DNA from: Bacteroidales bacterium H3
GTDB lineage: Bacteria > Bacteroidota > Bacteroidia > Bacteroidales > Muribaculaceae
DNA: 64,000 nucleotides
Direction: 5' to 3'
Assembly: GCA_001701135.1 (NCBI GenBank)
Contig: DAAN01000004.1
Location: forward strand, 7,304 to 71,303
Part shown: positions 43,265 through 52,730 of the stretch, piece by piece
Numbering within the stretch: position 1 is the stretch's first letter
How the letters are laid out: every line of letters begins with the position of its first letter
Program-made: the position numbers and the translations under genes
Notes under the pieces: generated by a model
Told to the model about the DNA's origin: nothing
Databases searched by the model: none
What the model saw: only the letters and a program-made list of their open reading frames with translations

Positions 43265-45445
43265 TCAGTCGCGGTTGATGAGGGCGCCGGGTGCGTCGGG
43301 TTTCTTGATGCCGTCGCGGATGAGGAGAGCGTCGATGCCGGGATCCTGTCCGCGGAAGCGGCGGTAGATTACGTCGGGTGCCTCTGTTCCACCCTTTTCA
43401 AGGATGTTGTGGCGGAAAGAATCGGCTGTTTTGCGGTCGAAGATGCCGTTCTGCTTGAATAGGGCGAAAGCGTCGGCGTCGAGTACTTCGGCCCATTTGT
43501 AGGAATAATAGCCGGCTGCGTAGCCGCCCGAGAAGATGTGGCTGAACTGGGGCGATGTGAGCGAACCCTCAACGTCAGGGAAAATGCGCACGGGGTCCAT
43601 GGCTTTGTGCTCGAAGGCCACGGGGTCGGACACGGCTGTGGAATCGGCGATGGTGTGCCATGCCATGTCGGTGTAGCCGAACCCGAGCTGACGCATGCAG
43701 GCGTAGGCGGCTCCGAACTGCGACGAGGCTATGATTTTGTCTACAAGATTCTGCGGGATGGGTTCGCCGGTGAGATAATTCTTTGCAAATGAGTCGAGGA
43801 ATTCCTTTTCGGTGAGATAGTTCTCGTTGAACTGGGAGGGTAGCTCCACAAAGTCGCGGTAGACGTTAGTGCCCGAGAGGGAAGCATAGTTGCAGCGGGT
43901 GAGGAGGCCGTGAAGGGCATGGCCGAATTCGTGGAGGAAGGTCTCGACTTCGTAGGGGGTGAGCAGCGAGGGCTTGTCGGCGGTGGGTTTAGTGAAGTTC
44001 ATCACGATCGATACCTGCGGGCGATGGTCTTTGCCTTCGGCGTCGATCCACTGGTCGGAGAATCCTGTCATCCAAGCACCGGGGCGCTTCGATTCGCGGG
44101 GGAAGAAATCGGTGTAGATCACGCCGATAAACTGCCCCTTGTCGTCGGTGACGTCGAATGCCTTTACGTCGGGATGGTAAACCTCGATAGTGTCGTTGGG
44201 GGTGAACTGCAGGCCGTAGAGCCTGGTGGCCAGGCCAAACACGCCTTTGATCACGTTGTCAAGCTCAAAATAGGGGCGGAGCTGCTCTTCATCGTAGGAA
44301 TATCGCTCGTTTTTGAGTTTGTTGGCGTAGAACGAATAGTCCCACGGATTGATTTCCATATCCTTGCCTTCGGTTTTGGAAGCAAACTCGCGCAGCTCGT
44401 TCATTTCGCGGTCGAGCGCGGGGCGGTAGGCGTCGCGGAGCTGATCGAGCAGCTTGTAGACATTCTCGGGGTTGCGCGCCATGGTGCGTTTAAGCGAGTG
44501 TTCGGCATAAGTCTTGGAGCCGAGGAGATTGGCAATCTGCAGGCGGATGGTGGCGATTTTCTGCAGCACGGGCAGATTGTTGTATTCACCCTTGGTGTTG
44601 CGTCCGGTGTAGAGGCGGTAGAAACGTTCGCGGAGGTCGGGCCGTTCGGAATATTTCATGAACGCCATGTAGGTGGGCTGAGCCAGAGTGAACAGGAATT
44701 CGCCCTTGCGGCCCTTGGCTTCGGCCATCTGCGCAGCTTCCTCCACGATACCTGCGGGCAGACCGGCAAGGTCGTCGGAGGTAAGCCAGATTTCGTAGGT
44801 GTTCAGCTCTTTGAGCACGTTCTGCCCGAAAAGCGTGGTCAGTTCGGAAAGTTGTGACGACAGACGGCGGTATGCCTCACGGTCATCACCTTCAAGAGTG
44901 GCACCCGACTGGGCGAAACTTTCATAGCTCTGCTCCAGCAGCATCTTCTGCTCGGGCGTGAGTGTGAGCGAGCTGCGGTTGTCGTAAACTGTCTTGATGC
45001 GTTTCCACAGTTTTTCGTTGAGAACAATGGAGGTGGAGTAGTCGCTCAGTATGGGGGTGACTTTCATGGAAATCGCCATCAGCTCGTCGTCGGCATCGGC
45101 CGAGAGGAGGGGATAGAAGATGTTGAGCACCCTGTTGAGGTCGGCGCCCGACCGATCGAGAGCCACTATTGTGTTTTCGAATGTGGGAGGCTCGGGGTTG
45201 TCGGCAATTGCCTTGATTTCTTTGCGCGCCAGCTCGATGCCGCGCTCTATGGCAGGCTCAAAGTCGGCGTTGCTGATTTGCGAGAATGGGGCTGTGGAGT
45301 GTATGTTGCTGAACGGTTTTTCAAAAACCGCGCCCGGAGCTGCGGGGGAGGATTTAGGCGCCTTGGCGCCGGTGACTGCACTATTGGCCATAACAGGTGA
45401 TAAAAACAGGCTAAAAGATATGACTATTGCGGTAATAGATTTCAT
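43265..45445 (-). CDS. dcp: M3 family metallopeptidase (dipeptidyl carboxypeptidase-like)
   Basis: 726 residues from the ATG at 45445, which opens a signal peptide (MKSITAIVISFSLFLSPVMA). The longer frame crosses the promoter and is rejected. The thimet-type zinc site is FLHEFGHALHGLL. Strong M3 blocks such as RESKRPGAWMTGFSDQW precede it, and FSHIFSGGYAAGYYSYKWAEVLDADAF follows. It is a periplasmic oligopeptidase removing C-terminal dipeptides or degrading short peptides. Confidence 0.94.
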   Translation of the reverse strand: MKSITAIVISFSLFLSPVMANSAVTGAKAPKSSPAAPGAVFEKPFSNIHSTAPFSQISNADFEPAIERGIELARKEIKAIADNPEPPTFENTIVALDRSGADLNRVLNIFYPLLSADADDELMAISMKVTPILSDYSTSIVLNEKLWKRIKTVYDNRSSLTLTPEQKMLLEQSYESFAQSGATLEGDDREAYRRLSSQLSELTTLFGQNVLKELNTYEIWLTSDDLAGLPAGIVEEAAQMAEAKGRKGEFLFTLAQPTYMAFMKYSERPDLRERFYRLYTGRNTKGEYNNLPVLQKIATIRLQIANLLGSKTYAEHSLKRTMARNPENVYKLLDQLRDAYRPALDREMNELREFASKTEGKDMEINPWDYSFYANKLKNERYSYDEEQLRPYFELDNVIKGVFGLATRLYGLQFTPNDTIEVYHPDVKAFDVTDDKGQFIGVIYTDFFPRESKRPGAWMTGFSDQWIDAEGKDHRPQVSIVMNFTKPTADKPSLLTPYEVETFLHEFGHALHGLLTRCNYASLSGTNVYRDFVELPSQFNENYLTEKEFLDSFAKNYLTGEPIPQNLVDKIIASSQFGAAYACMRQLGFGYTDMAWHTIADSTAVSDPVAFEHKAMDPVRIFPDVEGSLTSPQFSHIFSGGYAAGYYSYKWAEVLDADAFALFKQNGIFDRKTADSFRHNILEKGGTEAPDVIYRRFRGQDPGIDALLIRDGIKKPDAPGALINRD

Positions 45446-45462
45446 CGTGTGATATTTTTTTA

Positions 45463-45470
45463 CAAAGGTA
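45463..45470 (-). promoter_or_regulatory. -7 box for dcp
   Basis: Minus-strand TACCTTTG, 18 bases before the dcp start. It supports the shorter start codon. Confidence 0.7.
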
Positions 45471-45534
45471 CAAATAAAATGCCTATCGGCAAAAAAATGA
45501 ACCGGTGCGTCAATGCATGTTGTGAAAAAATCAT

Positions 45535-45542
45535 TAACTTTG
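45535..45542 (+). promoter_or_regulatory. -7 box for thioesterase-dprA
   Basis: TAACTTTG, 25 bases before the thioesterase start and divergent from dcp. Confidence 0.7.
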
Positions 45543-45566
45543 AAATCTGAAATCAAATCGGACTGA

Positions 45567-45989
45567 ATGGAAGCTTCGCAGCAATCATATATTTATTGTC
45601 TGGAAATGAAAGTGCGCGACTATGAGATAGATTCGCAGGGGATAGTCAACAACGCCAACTATCTGCACTATCTCGAGCACACGCGCCATGAATTCTGTCA
45701 GGAGGCAGGCGTGTCGTTCCGCGACATGCAGGCCCGGGGTGTCGACCCGGTGGTGAGCCGCATAGAGATAGATTATGTGACGCCTCTGCGGCTGGCCGAG
45801 GAGTTTCGCAGCTTTCTGAATCTGGAACGCCGCGGTGCCCGGTTTATCTTCCGGCAGGATATATATAACATGGAGGGCAAACCGGTGGTGCGTGCCCTCG
45901 TGACCATTGTGGCGTTGGAAAATGGCAGACTCACACGCGGAGAACAGCTTGCCGAGGCCTTCGCACCGGTGTTAGACAACGTTGACTGA
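45567..45989 (+). CDS. Acyl-CoA thioesterase, hotdog fold (YbgC/4HBT-like)
   Basis: 140 residues. The 4HBT catalytic stretch VRDYEIDSQGIVNNANYLHYLEHTRHEF has the usual Asp-to-Asn/Asp pattern, followed by VVSRIEIDYVTPLRLAEEFRS. It hydrolyses an acyl- or aroyl-CoA; the substrate is not known. Its stop overlaps the dprA start by one base (TGATG). Confidence 0.93.
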   Translation: MEASQQSYIYCLEMKVRDYEIDSQGIVNNANYLHYLEHTRHEFCQEAGVSFRDMQARGVDPVVSRIEIDYVTPLRLAEEFRSFLNLERRGARFIFRQDIYNMEGKPVVRALVTIVALENGRLTRGEQLAEAFAPVLDNVD

Positions 45990-47107
45990 TGACCTCAAAC
46001 GACTCCGACATATTGCTCTATCGCATAGCCTTCTCTCTTGTGAAGGGTGTGAATGTCAGCACTGGCCGACGGTTGCTCGAGCTGATCGGCACGCCGCGTG
46101 ATTTTTTTACGATGGACCTGCGGGAGTGCATCCGCGTGACCGGGATGAACGCCACGCATTTCACCGAAGCGTATCGCGCCGAACTGCTCGAAAAAGCCCG
46201 CAAGGAGATTGATTTTATCAGACAGCATGACATTGACACACTTTGGTTTGCCGACAGCCGGTATCCGCAGCGGCTGTCGGAGTGTGAGGATGCCCCGGTG
46301 CTGCTCTATGTGAAAGGGCAGTGCAATCTCAATCCCCGCCATGTGATAGGTATTGTCGGCACCCGCAACGCCACGCACTATGGTGCCAACTTCATCGGCA
46401 AACTTGTCGACGAACTCTCCTCAAAAATTTCCGATCTGCTCGTGGTGAGCGGTCTGGCGCTCGGCTGTGATGTCATTGCCCATCGCCGCGCAATGGCCGA
46501 CGGAGTGCCCACGGCAGGTGTCGTGGCTCACGGTCTCGACACTATTTATCCGCCCGAAAACCGCAACGACGCTGCCCGAATGGCGAGCGGTGCGGGAGCC
46601 GTGATAACCGACTACACCACCGGAACACGACCTTATCGGGGCAACTTCCTGGCCCGCAACCGCATAGTGGCCGGTATGGCCGACTGCTTGATGGTTGTGG
46701 AGTCGGCTGCCGATCATGGCGGTGCGCTCCACACGGCCCGTCTTGCCCGCGAATACAACCGGGAGGTGTTCGCTCTGCCCGGACGCGCTACCGACCACTA
46801 CAGCGGAGGATGCAACCGGCTCATACGCGACAATATCGCTCAGCTCTGCACCGGCGCCGACGATATAATCAGCACCATGGGCTGGGAGACGATCCCCTCC
46901 GAGGGTGTGCAGACTCAGCTCTTCCGGGAGCTTTCGCCCGAAGAGAAGCTTATTGTGGATCTACTTGAAAAGCTCGGCGATATGCAGATCAATGAGCTGA
47001 CCATGAAGACGGGAATGCCCATCAGCCGTCTGTCGGCCTGCCTGATGACAATGGAGATGGACGGGCTTGTGCAGTCGATTCCGGGCGCCCGCTACCGCAA
47101 GGTCTGA
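45989..47107 (+). CDS. dprA: DNA-processing protein DprA
   Basis: 372 residues. A short helical N-terminal region, then the Rossmann-like DprA core: GIVGTRNATHYGANF, VVSGLALGCDVIAHRRAM, GVVAHGLDTIYPPENR, FLARNRIVAGMADCLMVVES and FALPGRATD. A C-terminal winged helix (about 305-370) closes the protein. DprA loads RecA on incoming single-stranded DNA during natural transformation. It is widespread in Bacteroidetes and does not by itself show competence. Confidence 0.96.
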   Translation: MTSNDSDILLYRIAFSLVKGVNVSTGRRLLELIGTPRDFFTMDLRECIRVTGMNATHFTEAYRAELLEKARKEIDFIRQHDIDTLWFADSRYPQRLSECEDAPVLLYVKGQCNLNPRHVIGIVGTRNATHYGANFIGKLVDELSSKISDLLVVSGLALGCDVIAHRRAMADGVPTAGVVAHGLDTIYPPENRNDAARMASGAGAVITDYTTGTRPYRGNFLARNRIVAGMADCLMVVESAADHGGALHTARLAREYNREVFALPGRATDHYSGGCNRLIRDNIAQLCTGADDIISTMGWETIPSEGVQTQLFRELSPEEKLIVDLLEKLGDMQINELTMKTGMPISRLSACLMTMEMDGLVQSIPGARYRKV

Positions 47108-47144
47108 TGCGCCCCGGGTGAACAATTCTGCCTGTCGGAACCTT

Positions 47145-47209
47145 AGATATATACCAGCATAAACTACACGAGATATATACCAGAATAAACTACACGCATA
47201 AATCACACG
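47145..47209 (+). repeat. 26-base tandem repeat before phosphorylase gene
   Basis: Two 26-base units at 47145-47170 and 47171-47196 differ at one base. Each starts AGATATATACCAG and ends AAACTACACG. A partial third copy (CATAAATCACACG) runs to 47209, three bases before the ATG. Confidence 0.85.
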
Positions 47210-47211
47210 CC

Positions 47212-48087
47212 ATGAAGAATAAAGTCATACCCTCCTCGGAACTTATTATAAATGCCGACGGCTCCGTGTTTCATCTGCATCTGCATCCGCAACAGCTCAC
47301 CGACCGCATAATCCTTGTGGGTGATCCGGGTCGGGTTGATATGGTGGCGGCCAATTTCGACACACGCGACTTCGAGGTGTCGTCGCGCGAGTTTCACACC
47401 ATCGGCGGAACCTACAAGGGGAAACCGATAATGTGCCTGTCGCACGGCATCGGTCCCGACAATATCGACATCGTGGCGACCGAGCTTGACGCCCTGGCCA
47501 ATGTGGACTTCTCCACGCGTCAGGTGCGCCCTGTCCACCGGCAGCTGACCATGGTGCGTATCGGCACCTCGGGCGCACTGCAGCCCGATCTGATTGTAGG
47601 CACTCCGGTAATCGCTGAAAAAGCTATCGGATTTGACGGTGTCCTCAATTACTATGCCGGACGAAACGAGGTCTCGGATCTCGATTTTGAAAAAGCATTC
47701 TGTGAACATACACAATGGAATCCGCTGTGGGCAAAACCCTATGTTGTTGACGCCGATGCTTCGCTTGTAGAGCAGATAGGCCGCGACGACATGGTGCGCG
47801 GCAACACTATTTCGGCCGTTGGTTTCTATGGGCCGCAAGGGCGCGAGGTGCGTCTGCCATTGGCCAATCCCGGCCTTAACCGAAGTATAGAGGAGTTCTG
47901 TTACAGCGGCCGCAGGGTCACCAACTACGAAATGGAATCGGCTCCGTTGCAGGGGTTGTCGCGCCTTCTGGGTCACCGGGCCATGACCGTATGCTCCATC
48001 ATCGCAAACCGGGTAAGCCACAAGGCCACACCAAACTACAAGACCGCCATGGCCGATCTTATTGCCACTGTTCTCGACAGAATCTGA
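47212..48087 (+). CDS. udp: Nucleoside phosphorylase (uridine phosphorylase-like)
   Basis: 291 residues. PNP/UDP family motifs are VGDPGRVDMVAANFD (phosphate site), LSHGIGPDNIDIVATEL, MVRIGTSGALQPD, and the ribose/base site VTNYEMESAPLQGLSRLLGHRA. It splits a nucleoside, probably uridine, to base and ribose-1-phosphate for salvage. The upstream tandem repeat places the ATG directly against the third repeat unit. Confidence 0.88.
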   Translation: MKNKVIPSSELIINADGSVFHLHLHPQQLTDRIILVGDPGRVDMVAANFDTRDFEVSSREFHTIGGTYKGKPIMCLSHGIGPDNIDIVATELDALANVDFSTRQVRPVHRQLTMVRIGTSGALQPDLIVGTPVIAEKAIGFDGVLNYYAGRNEVSDLDFEKAFCEHTQWNPLWAKPYVVDADASLVEQIGRDDMVRGNTISAVGFYGPQGREVRLPLANPGLNRSIEEFCYSGRRVTNYEMESAPLQGLSRLLGHRAMTVCSIIANRVSHKATPNYKTAMADLIATVLDRI

Positions 48088-48147
48088 CCTCTGCCATGAT
48101 TTTTTTAACCGGCTTTCGAATTCCGTTCCGGCGGTAAAATCTGCATA

Positions 48148-48199
48148 GAATGTAGCGAGATTGTCTGCAAATTGTAAGTCTGATGCTACATTCGCTACA
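48148..48199. repeat. Inverted repeats between udp and tetR-type gene
   Basis: GAATGTAGC (48148-48156) pairs with GCTACATTC (48185-48193), and TGTAGCGA (48151-48158) pairs with TCGCTACA (48192-48199), so two overlapping hairpins are possible. It may be the udp terminator or an operator. The rest of 48088-48448 contains only a promoter and a leader. Confidence 0.6.
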
Positions 48200-48251
48200 A
48201 ATATTTAACCGTGCTTGTTGGTTTTCATTTTGAAATCAACAAAAGTTTTGT

Positions 48252-48259
48252 TATTTTTG
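48252..48259 (+). promoter_or_regulatory. -7 box for tetR-type gene
   Basis: TATTTTTG followed by CG, about 190 bases before the start codon. Confidence 0.5.
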
Positions 48260-48448
48260 CGTCAATAACACAGCCGGTAAACACATCTCACCAGGTCGGC
48301 AACCTGCAGGCGGATTACACCGGCCACCTCTGCTGCTGCGGTTTATGAATCTTCATTGCCGCTTTGTGGAGGAGTATAATATTACCAGTCAACGCGAGCC
48401 GCCCGGATGTCTGCGCGTTTTAGGCTACGATTCAAAAGTCCAGGAATT

Positions 48449-49279
48449 ATGGAATCCGAGAACGAAGTAAAGGCCCGTCGTCCGCGACGCTCAAAGGCCG
48501 ACATTGAAGACGCAATCCACAAAGCTGCAGTGTCGCAGATCAAGAAAAAGGGTTTTTCCCTGGCGCTTGTCACCGACATTGTGAAGCGTGCGAAAATCGA
48601 GCCTGTAGTTTTCTATAACCGATACAAGAATCTTGACGAATTCTACGACACATTTGTAAAAGATTATGATTACTGGCTCTCCGACCTTGTGCGCGACAGC
48701 ATCGAGAACATCGACTCGGAGGAAGCCTACAGCAATGTGATCGAGAAGATACTCAACAACCTCCTTTCCGACGATATAATGACCGAACTGCTCCGCTGGG
48801 AGGTGGCCGAGGGGAACAATATCACCGAACGCACGGCCCGGCTGCGGACCATGCACGCTGTCGACATTTTCCGCAATTACGAGGAGAAACATACCGGCAT
48901 CGGTATAGATGTCACAGCGGTTTCGGCACTTCTTGTGGCAGGAATCTATTACATGCTTCTCCACAAGGACCGTTCGAGCATGATAGGTATCGACATCAAT
49001 CAGGCCGCCGGAAAGCGTCGCATCGTCAATGCCATTCGCGAAATATCGAGGCTGATTTTCCAGGAAAAGGAAAACCGGCAGACCGGCGTTGACGGCGAGG
49101 ATGCCGACACAAGCCGACGCAGATTTGAATCATCGTGTCGTGAACGGGTGGCAAGCGACTATCGCGAGCAGGTGCAGGAACTCATTGAGGCAAGGCGGCT
49201 GGCCGACCGCAAGACCTATGCCGGACGGATGCGCGAGCAGGGTATTTCAGATGATGTAATCAAGCAGATACTATCATGA
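48449..49279 (+). CDS. TetR-type transcriptional regulator
   Basis: 276 residues from the ATG at 48449; a frame 14 residues longer is not favoured. A basic N-terminus (KARRPRRSKADIEDAIHKAA) leads into a TetR DNA-binding domain (about 20-65: FSLALVTDIVKRAKIEPVVFYNRYKNLDEFYDTF). A helical ligand-type domain follows to about 215, then a charged Arg/Glu-rich tail. The target is unknown; no efflux or enzyme gene is adjacent on the same strand. Confidence 0.82.
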   Translation: MESENEVKARRPRRSKADIEDAIHKAAVSQIKKKGFSLALVTDIVKRAKIEPVVFYNRYKNLDEFYDTFVKDYDYWLSDLVRDSIENIDSEEAYSNVIEKILNNLLSDDIMTELLRWEVAEGNNITERTARLRTMHAVDIFRNYEEKHTGIGIDVTAVSALLVAGIYYMLLHKDRSSMIGIDINQAAGKRRIVNAIREISRLIFQEKENRQTGVDGEDADTSRRRFESSCRERVASDYREQVQELIEARRLADRKTYAGRMREQGISDDVIKQILS

Positions 49280-49312
49280 GAGCCGGCCAAAAAGGGGAGG
49301 CTGTTGAAAAGG

Positions 49313-50704
49313 TCAGTTGAATTCGCGTGCGAGCATGCGATGGCCAAACCGGCAATAGATGCATTTGTTTTTCTCGCAATATTCGCGGCGCAGCTGTATC
49401 AGAGCCTGTGAATCGAAAGCGTCGACCGCGCGGATGCCGGCCGAGCAGAACAGGCGCACATCACGATTGTCCTCGAGAGGGAATTCATGAAGCAATTCCG
49501 GAAGCGGACCCAGAGCGTCGTAATCGCCGGTGTAGTCGGCGCGTGCGATAAGTAGGGGTATGGCCACATTAATTATAATACGGTCGAGCGCGCTGGCCGA
49601 AAGCGCCTTCGGCGTGGCTCCTCCGCCGGTCGCGAATGTGAAGTGTGTGGCCCAGAAACCGGTGAGGCGTACATCGAAAACACCGCGGATGTCGGTGAGC
49701 GATGGGGCATAGCGCACTACAGGTGGCTCCAGAGCGCCGAATCCGGGCTGATCGCTCAGGGAATAATACAGAGCGGCCTCGCGTACCGACGATTCCCGGC
49801 TGTCGCGAAGGTCGTGCAGCAAATCGTCGAGCCGGCCGATGATGGCAAACCCGCGGTGGACCACCTCGGCAAGCATCGCCACCCTACGATATGGAAAATT
49901 CTGCGGGCGGATCCTCGACATTTTCCACTGCAGCGGTGGCGGCTCAAGTCTGAATTTATGAGCCATGAAGCGGTATTCGTCGCGCAGGCGTGTCACATAT
50001 CCGTCTTCGTCGGGTCGCGGCGTGGGAATCATACCGGCCTGACCGAATAGAAGAGCCTCCACGGTGATAAGTTCGTCGCGATGACGGTTGAGGAATCTCA
50101 GTGGCAGGTTCTTGGCAAGAATCTCGAAAGGTTCGCCGTTGAGGCCGAAACCGAGCGCGCGGGCAAGTGTGATGTAGGCAGCTGCCTCCCAGTCGCCCTC
50201 GCAAAGTTTCACCATCGACAGGATTCGCTCGCTTTTGTTCTGCAGGCGCTCCACTGCGAGCGCCGTTAGCCATTCGCAATGGCTTACCGGTGGCAGTGAC
50301 GCGATGGTCGACGCACATGGAAGCGATGCCGACGCGCTCATCATCATGGCATTGCACCGGCGGGCGGCTTCGGGCGAACATCGCACTGTCACCTGCGGAA
50401 TTGCAGATCCGTCGGGGCGTCGCACCACGGCGTCGTCGACTTGCACCACATGTAGTATCACGGAGTCGTAGGCCCGATCATCCTGGTGGCCGTGGCGGAA
50501 CCAGTCGGAGGCGCGTAGGTGCAGCTCCACATTGCCATACCACACCTGTCCGCCGATTTTCACGGCGGCGTTGAAGAAATCGGGGCCGGAATTGCGGTTG
50601 ATCTGACCCTGGTTTATGATCTGCACTTTTTCGCCCGAGGCTGTGGTCAGAGGTGTGGAATTCCACAGGCCGTGCTGCCACACGAATTGCATCAGTTCTT
50701 CCAT
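49313..50704 (-). CDS. DUF2851 family protein
   Basis: 463 residues from the ATG at 50704 (MEELMQFVWQHG). The much longer frame lies antisense over other sequence and inside coaE and is rejected. Family signature: VQIINQGQINRNSGPDFFNAAVKIGG, WYGNVELHLRASDWFRHGH, and a C-terminal cysteine cluster CEKNKCIYCRFGHRML. DUF2851 is common in Bacteroidetes and of unknown function. It overlaps coaE by 13 bases and ends the nusB-yajC-ybbR-coaE run. Confidence 0.88.
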   Translation of the reverse strand: MEELMQFVWQHGLWNSTPLTTASGEKVQIINQGQINRNSGPDFFNAAVKIGGQVWYGNVELHLRASDWFRHGHQDDRAYDSVILHVVQVDDAVVRRPDGSAIPQVTVRCSPEAARRCNAMMMSASASLPCASTIASLPPVSHCEWLTALAVERLQNKSERILSMVKLCEGDWEAAAYITLARALGFGLNGEPFEILAKNLPLRFLNRHRDELITVEALLFGQAGMIPTPRPDEDGYVTRLRDEYRFMAHKFRLEPPPLQWKMSRIRPQNFPYRRVAMLAEVVHRGFAIIGRLDDLLHDLRDSRESSVREAALYYSLSDQPGFGALEPPVVRYAPSLTDIRGVFDVRLTGFWATHFTFATGGGATPKALSASALDRIIINVAIPLLIARADYTGDYDALGPLPELLHEFPLEDNRDVRLFCSAGIRAVDAFDSQALIQLRREYCEKNKCIYCRFGHRMLAREFN

Positions 50705-51306
50705 CGGCGCAATGTGTGAGGGTCGACGATGTCGGCCAGTAGCACGAATATTCTCGGAAGCAACGGTGTCGGCCCGTTGTTGTCGATTTCGTATAGGGGT
50801 ACATCCACGTCGGTCCTGGCAGGAATGCGTTGCCGATCCATGCGGGCTGCGATGGCTTCGGGCTGGGCGTTGTCGCGGCTGCATGCGCGGGCGAGGCGCA
50901 CTTCGCGCCGTGCGGTGACCACCCACACGCAGTCGACAAGTCGATGGAGATTGCTTTCAAGGAGTATGGCTGTCTCTATAAAAAGGACAGGATGATGGGC
51001 GTGGAGCGATTTCCAGCGTCTGATGTCGTCGCGGACGGCTCCATGGACTATGCTGTTGAGCTGTGAGAGTTTTTTCTGGTCGTTGAAAACGATTGCTGCC
51101 AGCCGCTTGCGGTCGATGCAGCCGTCGCTAATGACTTCGGGCGAAATCTCGTCGGCTATGCGGCGGTGGATTTCAAAATCGGCATCCATGATGGCGCGTG
51201 CACGGCTGTCGCAGTCGTAGACTGGCAGCCCCATGGCCGTCAGACATCGGCAGACGGCCGATTTGCCGCTGCCGATACCTCCGGTGATTGCCACAGTGCA
51301 CGCCAT
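50692..51306 (-). CDS. coaE: Dephospho-CoA kinase
   Basis: 204 residues. Walker A GGIGSGKSAVCR at the N-terminus, then YDCDSRARAIMD, and VWVVTARREVRLARACSRD in the nucleotide-binding lid region. It performs the last step of coenzyme A synthesis. The start is one base from the ybbR stop. Confidence 0.96.
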   Translation of the reverse strand: MACTVAITGGIGSGKSAVCRCLTAMGLPVYDCDSRARAIMDADFEIHRRIADEISPEVISDGCIDRKRLAAIVFNDQKKLSQLNSIVHGAVRDDIRRWKSLHAHHPVLFIETAILLESNLHRLVDCVWVVTARREVRLARACSRDNAQPEAIAARMDRQRIPARTDVDVPLYEIDNNGPTPLLPRIFVLLADIVDPHTLRRWKN

Positions 51307-51307
51307 G

Positions 51308-52282
51308 TCATTCCGATTTTTCGATTAGGAACTCCACTTCCGGTGCATTGAGCCTGACGCTCTTGTAATAGGAAGGGACACCGCGCAGACTCACCGGAAG
51401 CAGATTGCTGCCGGGGCGGATGTCGTTGTAGTTAACTGTGGCGGTGATGGCTGCTCCGGGAGCCGAATACAGACTCTGAGGGAGCAGATAGGTGACTTCG
51501 GTGACAGCGGGGAAGGGGATCAGACGGCTCCCGTGGGGCACATTGACGGCGGTGATGTTGACCCGGCGTGTTTTCAGCACAAGCGGCTCCACCGGGAATG
51601 TGACACGGATATGCGAGGGTATGGCCCGCATGCCGTCGGGCACCAGCAGCTGCACTTCCACAGTGGTGGTGTCGCTGAGCTGCGACAGCGATATGGGCGC
51701 TGTCGAAATCTCTTTAAGGTGGAGCCGCTGGCGCAGATTGGAGAATATCAGCACGGAATCGTGCGACATCACCGGGGGACCGAATGACTCATACTGCGGC
51801 TGAGTGGAGACTTCGGCATCAAGGGCTACCCTCACGGGCACGCCCGGATTGGTGGTGTAGAGGAGATGCAGCGAGTCGGGTTTCACGGCCACCACGGTGG
51901 CACTCGAACCGAACACGCCCCTGACGGCCGAATTGAGCTGCGACTGATTCAGTAGCAGGTAGTGCTCGTTCTGCCGTGAGAAATCGTCATAACGGAGTTT
52001 CAGCAAAGGCTGTGTGCCCCAGGCGAAACGGGCCAGGGCGGAGCCTTTGTCCGACACGGTGACATTGACTGTGGGCACATTGCCCGAGATAATAGTCATA
52101 TCTTTGGGGAAATCTTCCAGTCGCACGGGCACACGGTAGTCCTGCTGGGTTTCGTCATTGAGGGCCATGAGCAGCCAGAAAAATGCCGAAATAACCAGAA
52201 ACACCAGAAAAGTGAGTATGTTGCGCCCTTTGGTGGTGCGCAGCTCACTGCGGATGCGCCCGAGGATGTTCTTGATTTCCAT
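51308..52282 (-). CDS. YbbR-like domain protein
   Basis: 324 residues. One membrane span (about 22-42, ILTFLVFLVISAFFWLLMAL), then repeated YbbR-type beta domains with VPVRLEDFPKDMTIISGNVPTVNVTVSDKG near the start and YKSVRLNAPEVEFLI at the end. YbbR (CdaR) proteins can regulate diadenylate cyclase in Firmicutes; here no cyclase gene is near. Confidence 0.88.
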   Translation of the reverse strand: MEIKNILGRIRSELRTTKGRNILTFLVFLVISAFFWLLMALNDETQQDYRVPVRLEDFPKDMTIISGNVPTVNVTVSDKGSALARFAWGTQPLLKLRYDDFSRQNEHYLLLNQSQLNSAVRGVFGSSATVVAVKPDSLHLLYTTNPGVPVRVALDAEVSTQPQYESFGPPVMSHDSVLIFSNLRQRLHLKEISTAPISLSQLSDTTTVEVQLLVPDGMRAIPSHIRVTFPVEPLVLKTRRVNITAVNVPHGSRLIPFPAVTEVTYLLPQSLYSAPGAAITATVNYNDIRPGSNLLPVSLRGVPSYYKSVRLNAPEVEFLIEKSE

Positions 52283-52310
52283 GGTGCCGGAGTCCTGTGA
52301 TGGATCCGAA

Positions 52311-52652
52311 TCAGTTCTTGGTGGTTTTGTCGTCGGAGGCTGCGGCCTGCTGTGCGTCGGCTGCGGAGGGGTAGACCGAACCTTTGTCGATGCGGAGGGT
52401 GCAGTTGTCGGCTACGTTCACCAGGAAGCTGTTTTCGCATACTTCCTTGATTTTACCGTGGATGCCGCCGGCGGTGATCACGCTGTCGCCTTTCTTGAGG
52501 CCTTCGCGGAATTTGCGGATCTCCTTCTGCTTTTTCTGCTGGGGACGGATCATGAGGAAATAGAAGATGGCGATCATGGCCACAATCATGATGATTCCGG
52601 AGTAGTCGGCGCCTGCCGCGCCTGCCTGAAGGGCGATGAGATTGTAAATCAT
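52311..52652 (-). CDS. yajC: Preprotein translocase subunit YajC
   Basis: 113 residues. One N-terminal membrane span (IIMIVAMIAIFYFLMI) followed by the YajC signature RPQQKKQKEIRKFREGLKKGDSVITAGGIHGKI. It is an accessory of the SecDF complex. Confidence 0.95.
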   Translation of the reverse strand: MIYNLIALQAGAAGADYSGIIMIVAMIAIFYFLMIRPQQKKQKEIRKFREGLKKGDSVITAGGIHGKIKEVCENSFLVNVADNCTLRIDKGSVYPSAADAQQAAASDDKTTKN

Positions 52653-52730
52653 ATTTTTAAAATGTAGGGTTACAGAGTTAGGTTATGTTTATGAAACGGA
52701 CGGAATGGCCGGTTTATTTCAGCAACCGGT

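Noticed and set aside
50705..50926. N-terminal extension of the DUF2851 frame
   Set aside because: This part lies inside coaE in another frame and translates to Arg/His-rich sequence without family similarity.
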